DNA from: Casuarina equisetifolia | Lineage: Eukaryota; Streptophyta; Magnoliopsida; Fagales; Casuarinaceae | DNA: 64,000 nt | Assembly: GCA_028551475.1 (NCBI GenBank) | Contig: CM052355.1 | Span: 6,944,001 to 7,008,000, forward strand | Direction: 5' to 3' | In this document: positions 10,662-19,440 of the stretch, in pieces | Position numbering within the stretch: position 1 is the stretch's first letter | Layout: the number at the start of each line of letters is the position of its first letter | Program-made: the position numbers and the translations under genes | Notes under the pieces: model-generated | Told to the model about the DNA's origin: nothing | What the model saw: the letters and a program-made list of their open reading frames with translations, nothing else | The model's database searches: none

Positions 10662-12245
10662 ATGGCGAGTTTAATGTTTCATTTCTCTGTTTTGGTTTTG
10701 AGCGCAGCCCTTCTCATCCCAATTACCCATTGCCAAGGCAAACTATGCCTACCAAAAGAACATGCTTTCTTGTTCATCTTTGGCGACTCACTATTCGATG
10801 CTGGAAACAATAACTACATCAACACCACTTTTCGGACAAATTTTTACCCGTACGGGAAGACCTTCTTTAAGTACCCTACCGGAAGATTTTCTGATGGTCG
10901 CATAATCCCAGATTTTATTGGTAAGACATTGCTATATGTCACTTTCTTTGAGATCTTGTTGTTGATAAATTAATGCTGAAGGTCTGTTGCAGCTGAGTAC
11001 GCAAAGTTGCCGTTAATACCACCGTACCTACATCCCGGTTATCCTCATCACATTGATGGGGCAAACTTTGCATCAGCGGGAGCTGGTGCTCTCTCCGAAA
11101 CTCACCAAGGATTGGTATGTAATCCTTCACATTAGCAAGTTTTCCTTGTATCTAGTGGCAGAGGCAACATACTACGCCGATTCCAAATCCTTGTGTAGGC
11201 CTTCACTTTGCTATAATTTTGTTGTGCTGCAACAAGATATAAGTTGTATTTCCTAATAAGTTCTTGAATAGTTTTTTTTTTCTTCTTCTTTCTTTTTCCT
11301 TTTCCTTCAGGTGATAGACCTAAACACACAATTAAGTTATTTCAAGAACTTGGTGAGGTTCTTCAAGAAAAACTTGGGTGATACGGAAGTCAAGAGACTA
11401 TTGAGCAAAGCAGTTTACTTAATAAACATTGGAATCAATGATTATATCGCTCCTTTCAATAGGAATTCCAGCATCTTTCAATCCAATTCTCAAGAAAAAT
11501 ACGTAGATATGGTGATCGGCAACCTAACAATTGTCATTTAAGTAAGAATATTTGTACATTCAATCTTACAACTTTTTTACCTACTTCAAATATCCTTTTT
11601 TTTTAATTATATCTGACTTGGTTTTAACAAAATCTTGATATGCTAGGAAATATATAAGACAGGAGGAAGGAAATTCGGATTTCCAAACACGTGGCCATTG
11701 GGTTGTATACCATACACGAGAGCAATAGTAAATACTGGTGCATGCATGCAGGAAACTACACAACTAGTAAAATTGCACGAAGAAAGATTTTCTGAAGTCC
11801 TCCAGAAGCTGGAAAGCCACATTCATGGATTCAGATATTCACTGTTCAATTCATACAATGCTACTATTGAAAGAATCAACAACCCTTCAAAATATGGTAT
11901 GACTGGGACATTTTTGTCGCACCAAGTAAATTTTATGATTCGAATTTTTGTTTCTCTACATTTCTGTATGAGAAATTAACGGCATATTTGCTGTACTTAT
12001 GTCGAGAAGGGTTCAAGGAAGGGAAGACTGCATGTTGTGGAAGCGGTCCATACAGAGGAATTACAAGTTGTGGATTGCAGGCTTCAGGGACAGAGTATGA
12101 ATTATGTGAGAACGCCAGTGAATACGTGTACTTTGACTCCGCCCACCCCTCCGACCGGGCCAACCAGCAACTGGCTGAGCTAATGTGGAGCGGAACTCCC
12201 GATACTACTAGGCCTTACAATCTTAAAGCTCTGTTTGAGCTCTGA
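10662..12245 (+). pseudogene. GLIP1-type GDSL esterase/lipase with premature stop
   Basis: Five exons at 10662-10920, 10993-11114, 11311-11541, 11647-11896 and 12010-12245 give an otherwise ordinary secreted GDSL lipase of about 366 codons. Residues 1-24 look like a signal peptide. The catalytic Ser is at position 43 in FIFGDSLFDAGNNN. Later blocks are FASAGAGA, INIGINDY and the C-terminal DSAHPSD with the catalytic Asp and His. Plant GLIP-type enzymes are secreted lipases/esterases, some linked to defence. The last codon before intron 3 is TAA where relatives have Lys, one base from AAA, and is followed directly by a normal GTAAG donor. If that reading is right, translation stops at 76 codons of exon 3 and loses the Asp-His. 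I call it a probable pseudogene. An alternative splice form or a sequence error could rescue it. Confidence 0.85.
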
Positions 12246-12471
12246 GGAATGAAGATTTGATAAACAACGTCTCTTGATCAATTGAAATAAGAGAAGAAAG
12301 TAGGTAACAACGAATTGGATCACGCTTACCGTCCGAATATAATAAGAGTGTTGTGTATTTCAAATCGTCCAGTCAGATTTTCGAAATGTGGAATGTGAAT
12401 TGAATAATTTGAGCGTAAATGTCTGTTTAGTATTGTGTATATTCAGATAATGCACTGAAGTTTCATAGCCG

Positions 12472-12624
12472 TAGTTGGTGCATGGTAGGACAATTCTAGA
12501 TGTTCAACCAGCTAAGAGCGTGATGATTATTCTCCCTAAAGAAGTCCTGCCAAACAGCAGCGACACCAATAGGGACCCTGAGAATTACAGGGCATATGGA
12601 TGAATTTAACCGAAGAAGATAGGC
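12472..12624 (+). pseudogene. Copy 1 of an unidentified exon-like fragment
   Basis: Read in one frame this gives ILDVQPAKSVMIILPKEV and then a divergent tail ending in a stop. It is clearly the same sequence as 16729-16867, where the frame is longer and cleaner. Here a stop interrupts the frame just before the conserved start. It lies 227 bp downstream of the GDSL stop codon. I do not recognise the protein. Confidence 0.5.
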
Positions 12625-12789
12625 AAATTTTCAATTTCAAACTGTAGAATAGTTGTTGTCATCTCCTACCGTATCGACCCCAATCTTCTGTCCAAAAAGA
12701 GGCACCCTCGTCCAAGAAGCATAGGAGATGGTAACAAAAGGATAAGTTGTATCCTTATTATTAGTTCGCAAGTTCTACACTTAATTTTC

Positions 12790-13741
12790 ATTACCATATG
12801 TTTGTAGAATTTAAAATCCAAGTGAACTAGTGAAACAAGTAATATAATGATGAACAAATATTACTCCACAAATATTGTTGATTAATAAACTAATTAAATA
12901 CTAATGATGAACTAATCATAAAATTTATCTAATAAATCAAAATAGAGTTGATAATTAATTAAAATTGATAATTTCAAAAATAAATGAAATTAAATTCAAA
13001 TGAGAAAAATTAATAAAACTAATATGTTAGAGCATCCATTTCATCATAACTACTATATATGAATTTCAATAATTTTTTATGATTTACAAGAGATTTTATT
13101 TATATGAGTTAGATGTTATTGTATTTATTATTTTTAAGTGACAAGTCATCATTTGAATGATTTGATATACATGTTTGAGACTAAGAAGTGATAATATGTA
13201 AATGTTTCTTATACTATATAACCATAAATGAAATATAGATAAATATATACTATATTATTTGTATAACTTTCGATGCTAAAGTGGTTGAAAGATTCATTAA
13301 ACCATTAATGTTCATAGATTTTAATGTATTTTTATTTATTTCAATTCACATAAAAATATAATAAATTAATAAATTAAATAAGTTTGTTATACCTAGACAA
13401 AGGATGATAAATATATTAAGAAAATTTTCCATCATATAGATACGATCATTCTTGTAGGTATATATTATTGAAATTCATATTCAGTAATTATGGTGAAATC
13501 AAATACTCTAACATATTATTTTGATTGTTTTTCATTATTTCAATTAGTTACTTTTAATTTTGAAATTTGGTTTTAAAAATTATCAATCAACTCTTTTGAT
13601 TTGTTAGATAACTTTAGAATTAGTTCACCATTAGTATGTAATTAGTTTGTAATCATCAATTTTCATAGGATAATATATTTTCATCATTATATTACTTGTT
13701 CAACCTATTTATTTGGACTTAAAATCTACAAACAAGTTTTT
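12790..13741. repeat. Fold-back pair of LTR-like repeat copies
   Basis: The left part (12790-13118) is the beginning of the 7928-9147 repeat in the same orientation. The right part (13125-13741) is a longer stretch of the same repeat in reverse. The outer ends share the shared stretch AAGTAATATAATGATGA and its complement, so the whole block could fold into a long imperfect hairpin. No coding frame. Confidence 0.75.
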
Positions 13742-14454
13742 GGAAATCCCTATACTTAACATTTTGCTAGTCTTTAGCAAAAGAAATAAATAACACATGT
13801 TGAAGGGAAAACTTCTTCTATGACATTCTCCTATAATTGCTCAACTTCATATTTCAAAAAAAAAAAACATAAATTCATCCAAATACCGTAATTGGTTCAT
13901 AAGGTAAAATAAATTCTCTACTATGTTAACCATTTATGTGTATATATGTGTGGTACAAGTAACAATTCATCTCCACAAGAGATAGAAAGCCTAAGAATAA
14001 CATATTATTCTTTGAATCCATAGCAAAAATCTGCAAGGCAAAAATTGATCTTTAAGTTAGGATTGTATCCTGTATGCTCTTACGCACATGACTTTAATAA
14101 GACAGCCACGAGAGATGGCTTGTTAAAAACCCTAAGGTCTCCCTTTTCCTTATATCTATATTTATAAAGCTAAAGGATATGACCTTATCGTTTCTTTATT
14201 TGCTAACTTAATAGGTTTGACTCATTGCAGTCCTACTGGTAAGCGACATCCCACAAAGCTAATCTATATTCAACTATAAAGAAACCTACATGTCTCACTT
14301 TATTAGACCAATTTAAAATCCATTAATATAAGTCCTCATTAGTAAACTCAAAGTTGGGTTAACATATGAGTCCTCATCATTTTAACTATGTGCACTCCAA
14401 ATAGATCCACATTAGTATGTAACCTTTTGTAAAGTATAGAAAACCATGAAATTT
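13742..14454. other. Non-coding AT-rich stretch
   Basis: DNA between two pieces of the LTR-like repeat. It contains no supportable frame or recognisable element and may be further repeat sequence. Confidence 0.5.
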
Positions 14455-15051
14455 ACATCATCATGCTTAGGTTAGATTTTAGTCCTAGTAAAAGGAAATT
14501 AAAACATAATGTAATAAAAATCAAGAACAAAAATAAGAATCAAACAATGCATCTTAAATTAAAGAACAAGAAGTTTATCATCCATTTTGTCTTTTCTTTA
14601 AAAAAAATCTTTAAATTCCTAGCCTCTTTCTTGGATTATGCTCAATTTGCTTTGTTATTTTATCTATTTCTTCCTTTTAAATAGGGTTCAAGATTTAGAC
14701 TTATCTCTTACCTAGACTAAGTTTTGGATTCCTACATTAATTAGGCTTTGAACTCTTAATATGATTAGGTTTCTTAATTATTGAAAGACCCAACAACAAT
14801 ATAAAATTTAATAATAGTCACCCAAAGCCCAAGCCTATTTTAATTCTTTTGATGTTGACATTATGACCATATTTTACTATACAATAAGCATCATGTTCTT
14901 CATACTCAATCATTTTCTTCATGTGTCTTTATATTACATAAACAAGAAAAATTCAAGTAAATAAAAAAAATTTTAAATATTTTCTCACAAAGATTAGATT
15001 ATTTATTACCAAAAGTAAGTAAAGTAATTCTATAAAAATAGAGTTATCACA
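14455..15051 (-). repeat. LTR-like dispersed repeat, end portion
   Basis: Diverged second copy of about 8560-9147, sharing the TATA-like CTATTTAAAAG on the minus strand (about 14671-14681) and the terminal TGATAACTCTATTTTTATA edge. Together with 12790-13118 it may be one element split by the inverted copy and the stretch between them. Confidence 0.75.
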
Positions 15052-15056
15052 CTAAA

Positions 15057-15236
15057 ACTTTGGCATCTCCTAAGATTTTAAAAACCCAAGTAATTTGCTA
15101 TAGAATCCTATTATTTCGCAATTATTAGTGTTTCAAGACAACAAAAAGACACATATTGTAAGCAAGTAGTATGAAAAACTAACCATGGAATGAACTTGGA
15201 CTTATCAACAAAGCTATAATGAAATATAAGATATGA
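15057..15236. repeat. Duplicated GDSL-upstream module, copy 2
   Basis: Closely matches 16931-17072 (shared TTTGGCATCTCCT, GTGTTTCAAGACAACAAAAA and GCAAGTAGTATGAAAAACTA) and more loosely matches 9650-9720. Here it runs straight into exon 4 of a GDSL copy at about 15237, so exons 1-3 are missing. Confidence 0.75.
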
Positions 15237-15796
15237 TACGGATTTCCAAACATGTGGCCGTTGGGTTGTGTACCATACACGAGAGCAATGGTAAATACTG
15301 GTGCATGCATGGAGGAACTTACACAACTAGCAAAAATACACGAAGAAAGATTTTCTGAAGTCCTCCAGAAGCTGGAGAGCCACCTCCATGGATTCAGATA
15401 TTCGCTATTCAATTCGTACAATGCTACTATTGAAAGAATAGACAGCCCTTCAAGATATGGTATGACTGGGACATTTTTGTCGCACCAAGTAAATTTTATG
15501 ATTCAAGTTTTTGTTTCCTTACATTCCTTTATGAGAGATAAATGGCATATTTGCTGTACTTGTGTCGAGAAGGGTTCAAGGAAGGGAAGACTGCATGCTG
15601 TGGAAGCGGTCCATACAGAGGAATTTCAAGTTGTGGAAGGACAGAGTATGAACTGTGTGAGAATGCCAGTGAATATGTGTTCTTTGACTCCGGCCACCCC
15701 TCCGAACGGACCAACCAACAACTCGCCGAGCTAATGTGGAGCGGAACTCCCGATACCACTAGGCCTTACAACCTCAAAGCTCTGTTTGAGCTCTGA
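15237..15796 (+). pseudogene. 5'-truncated GDSL lipase copy (exons 4-5 only)
   Basis: Exon 4-like 15237-15459 and exon 5 15573-15796 closely match the corresponding exons at 11647-12245, including the intron between them and the stop context. The protein segment covers GCVPYTRAMVNTGACM through DPxxH-like FDSGHPSE to the shared end KALFEL. There is no catalytic Ser block, no signal peptide and no start codon in a matching position. Exon 5 lacks a few residues found in the first copy (SCGRTEYELC against SCGLQASGTEYELC). This is a partial duplicate and cannot encode an active enzyme by itself. Confidence 0.9.
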
Positions 15797-16728
15797 GGAA
15801 TGAAGATTTGATAAACAGCATCTCTTCATCAATAAAAATAAGAGAAGAAATAAGTTAACAACGAAACGGATCACACTTCCGCCCGAGTAAAATAAGTATG
15901 TTGAGTATTTTAGGTCGTCTAATCAGATTCTCGGCATGTGGAATGCGAACTAAATAATTTTGGACGTAAATGTTTGTTTAGTTTTTCGTATATTCAGATA
16001 AATGCACTGAAGTTTCATAGGCAAGCAAGCATCCATCATAGTTTTCAAAGCATAGTATGTGTTGGAACACAGCTTATTGATGCTCTATTTTACTATCCAG
16101 TGCTAGTGGTCAGTGCTAATTGTCAAAAGGAAACAAGATCCATCGCCGAGGGGCGTAGGGTCTACGGTACTGTTTGGACTTTGAGATTGAAGCCTAGGTA
16201 TAGAAAGATCCCCAATGAAACCTACTGCATATTATTCTTTATTTCTTGGATATGGTGCGTTAATTGAATGTAATTATTTTGAAGTACTAGTAAGATGGTG
16301 TGCTGCGTAAGTTGTTGTGTTCTGTCTTAATCTTGGCCTTCGCGGGCGAGCAGATTTTGACCCATTGCTCTAGGAAATCACTGAAAGTTTGAAAAGGGAC
16401 ACCTTAGTACACTCAATCTTTAGCCTCTATTCATTTTTGACTTCTAATCAACGCAGGCATGCAGACGAAGGGAGTTCTAAGATCTGTTATAGAATTCTTA
16501 GGCAGTATGAATGAACAGCATGACTTTTTATTATGTTAGGAAACCAATACAAATTTGAAATCAAGTCCAAAGTTCCATAAAACCTATCCAAATGATCACG
16601 CGACTCCTATGTCTTGCTGATAATGTGGAGAGTTCAGCTGCTGACAGTAGCGGCAATGCCGTTTGCTATATTCCAAAAAAACTGAATTTTAAGTTCCAAA
16701 GATGTCCTTCTTTTCTTTACTTTTTAGT
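15797..16728. other. GDSL downstream region with a 700-bp extra segment
   Basis: The first 225 bp match the region after the first GDSL copy. From about 16022 to 16728 there is sequence absent from the first copy, where the flanks are directly joined. A 109-codon frame at 15938-16267 has no recognised domain. I see no supportable gene. Confidence 0.5.
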
Positions 16729-16867
16729 TGGTCCACGGTTGGGCAATTCTAGATGTTCAACCAGCTAAACGAGTGATGATTATTCTCCCAAAAGAAGTCC
16801 TGCCAAACAGCAACGCCAAAAAAGACCTCGAAAGAATTACGAGGCATGTGGATGAATTCAACATATG
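16729..16867 (+). pseudogene. Copy 2 of an unidentified exon-like fragment
   Basis: A pyrimidine-rich tract ending TTTTTAG is followed by an open frame that includes AILDVQPAKRVMIILPKEVL, then ends DEFNI and a TGA. The conserved reading frame and the good acceptor site make it look like the last exon of a gene whose other exons I could not find. The same piece, with damage, lies at 12472-12624 downstream of the other GDSL copy, so it was duplicated with the GDSL segment. Function unknown. Confidence 0.5.
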
Positions 16868-16930
16868 ACGACACGCAAATTTTTGATTTTGAATTGTAAA
16901 ATTCTTTTAATTCTTCACTATTGTTGAAAC

Positions 16931-17170
16931 CTTTGGCATCTCCTGAGATTTCAGAATTAGTGTTTCAAGACAACAAAAAGGCACATATTGTGAGCAAGTA
17001 GTATGAAAAACTAAACATTGAATGAACTTCGACTTATCAACAAGGGTATAATCAAATATAAGAGGTGATATCATCTTGCTACTCAAGCTTCGAGCCAAAT
17101 TATTTTGTGCTTGAAAAGTTCGTTTCCCTCAACATAAACAATGAAAAGGGAAGTCAAAATTGAAACTTGT
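16931..17170. repeat. Duplicated GDSL-upstream module, copy 3
   Basis: Matches 15057-15236 and, over its second half, 9650-9790 (TGAATGAACTT followed by a similar CAAGCTTC...AATTATTTTGTG segment). In the first copy this module precedes an intact GDSL exon 1; here no GDSL start follows it. Confidence 0.7.
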
Positions 17171-17541
17171 TAGAAATATATGACGTATATTCTATTTTAA
17201 ATTAAAAGGCTAAATATTTGCAAAATAATTTTGCATGTAGAACATTTGAGTTAAAAAGCAAATAAATACACAATTTTTATTTATAATATTTATTTACAAA
17301 ATAAGTATTATATTTGACCAAATATTTATTTTTGGGAATAGGTTTTTTGTACCCCATTCTTATAGGTTGTTTGATGCAAGAATATTTTTGTGGGCCAAAT
17401 AACTTATATAGAAAATTGAGTGACTTAGGCTTGTGGACAGTGTAAGTTGGCTTGGGATGAAACCTTCTTAAGCCCGAATAAGCATATAAAGTGAAACGAT
17501 GTTTTCACTTTGGTCCCTTCTTCTTAAGCCCAACTAACCTT

Positions 17542-17719
17542 CTTATTAGTTATTTAGATTTTTTCGAAGTTTAGACTTCTTTTAACTCAACACCTTGAGG
17601 ACTAGGTGTTGAACCTCAACAATTAAAAAATCTAAAGAAAGCCTTGACTGATCACCTAGTCCTCAAGGTTTGAGATAAAAGAAGCCTAAACTTTGAAAAA
17701 ATCACAATAACTAATAAGC
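17542..17719. repeat. Imperfect inverted repeat able to form a hairpin
   Basis: Two arms of about 67 bp (17542-17608 and 17653-17719) are largely complementary, with a perfect 16-bp core (CCTTGAGGACTAGGTG at 17593-17608 and its complement at 17653-17668) closing a loop of about 44 bases. A transcript through it would form a long stem. It may be a small fold-back transposon or the source of small RNAs; the sequence does not decide. Confidence 0.75.
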
Positions 17720-18420
17720 TAATACTAATCTATAGACTAGTAAGGGAACTATACAAAAAAAAGGCTTAGAAATAAAGAGCATGTATCTGTCCTGGCGAAA
17801 TTGATGGCCATAGTGGACAAAGTGGACCAAGGGCGGCCCGGCCTTCGAAACGCCAAAAAAAAATAAAAAAATCAGTGGCTCTACTTCCAGCCGTTCCCAG
17901 TTCCGGCCAAGACCCCTCAACACCAGATCTATGCCCACCGGATCTATGTGATCAGTGACTTCTTGGACAACGAAGATGAAATCACATGAATTGACGATGT
18001 TTGGCCTTGACTATGACTGAAGTAGGCCAAATGGCATCAAGTATCGTCAAGTTTGGAAAAACTGTGAAGTCTTGCTCCTCCTTTGGTTGGTTTTCCGGCC
18101 TAGCATGAAGGTAGCGGTGTAAGGCCAAAGAAAAATAAAAAGATTGTTTATGAGAAAAACTAAACATAGCGTGTAATTTTTGAATTTCATATAGATTATA
18201 CTTATATACTACTTGACCAATATTTAAAATAATTGAGCCTTTAAGAATTAACAAATTGCATAACAAAAATATAACCTTATCGAACAACCTATCCTAGTGT
18301 AAAACAATCTTAACAATAGTATTTCATTTCTTATTATCTTTCTCTTTGGTTGGTCACTAACATGATCTTTCTATTGGTCTTTAAATTGGTTTTCTTGATT
18401 TCTGGCGTTTTGTTGGGTGC
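17720..18420. other. Non-coding stretch
   Basis: No supportable gene. Short frames on the minus strand have no recognised domain. Confidence 0.5.
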
Positions 18421-18529
18421 AAGTGGTAAATAAGGGAAGAAAAACTCCGAAGGAAATAAGGTACGCCAGCTATATTGATCGAACAAGAGAATGGAAGGGA
18501 ATTATACCTTTAACAGCGTCATTGTCCTT

Positions 18530-19030
18530 TTATTACGTATCTTCCAGTGCAGCTAAGCTATTTCAAGACTGCGGTGAAGTCTTGGAAGCCAAGAGGCAGC
18601 TGATGAGAGCTGTTTACTTTTTTAGTATTGGAGCCGACTACTACAGTCTTTAGTTGAAGGCAATACGTGGGGATGGTGATCGGCCATATGGCTATAGTGC
18701 TCAGAGTAATATTGCACTGCAAAGAAAGCATTCAATAGTTCAATTTGAGTTTAAAGTTTGACATTTTCTCTTCCAGGAAATATATAGTTTAAGAAGGGAG
18801 GAAAATTGTTGCCTGCCAGCTATTAAAGATAGGGATCCCCGACTTGGAAGTGAATGTGCCAAAGAGCCCTCAGCTCTGGCAAGGCTAACACAATAGAGCT
18901 CTAGCCAATATCCTCAACAAATTTGAGACCATGTTGCTTGGCTCAAATATTCGATATTCGATATTCGATTACTACTACAATGTTTCTCTGCAAAGACCGA
19001 TTACCTCTTATGTCAAATAAAGCTAGTTGA
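18530..19030 (+). pseudogene. Highly decayed GDSL lipase relic
   Basis: Pieces of GDSL exons 3 and 4 can be traced across several frames. LSYF is followed by a degraded stretch with SIGADYY, then VGMVIGHMAIV (compare VDMVIGNLTIVI), an EIY start of exon 4 near 18779, and a tail NIRYSIFDYYYNVSLQRPIT that parallels the end of exon 4. Stops and indels break every frame. It is a third copy of the family in this cluster, older than the other two. Confidence 0.7.
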
Positions 19031-19134
19031 TTGGCGCTGGCCCAAGCAAAGAGAACACTTTTGTCATAGACAAAGATTATGAGCCATCTTCTACATAAAT
19101 GGAGCTAGGTTATGATGAACTTTAAGTTGGAAGG

Positions 19135-19440
19135 TGTTGAGGATTTTTATCCCACGTGCAAAGTGGAGATACATGAGTCTAGCCTTATTAATGGTAGGAG
19201 TATATCTTTTATTGCCCATGGATTAACCTCTATGCTTTAACATGATATCAAAGTCGTGTCATCTTCTTAATATGTTGTGATGGACCCTTACTATCTTTAA
19301 TTTGTATGTTAGTAATGTTTCTTCCACTATGTAGAGGGAGTGTATTGAAAATGTTTGTCTTACATTAAAAGGAGAAATATATGAGCTTAGCTTCATTAAT
19401 GGCAGGAGTACCCTTCCTAATGCCAATAAATTTTAGAACG
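19135..19440 (+). mobile_element. Degenerate miniature LTR element (TRIM)
   Basis: A first terminal repeat of about 108 bp (19135-19242) begins TGTTGAGG and ends TTAACA. It is followed directly by a decayed primer site (TGATATCAAAGTC against TGGTATCAGAGCC). After about 90 bp comes a purine tract AGAGGGAG (19333-19340) and a second terminal repeat from 19341, which shares the stretch GAGCTTAGCTTCATTAATGG with the first repeat's GAGTCTAGCCTTATTAATGG. With only 300 bp and no coding sequence this is the layout of TRIM elements. Confidence 0.75.

Noticed and set aside
15938..16267. 109-codon frame downstream of the truncated GDSL copy
   Set aside because: Part of it is shared with non-coding sequence after the first GDSL copy, where it is not open, and it has no recognisable domain.
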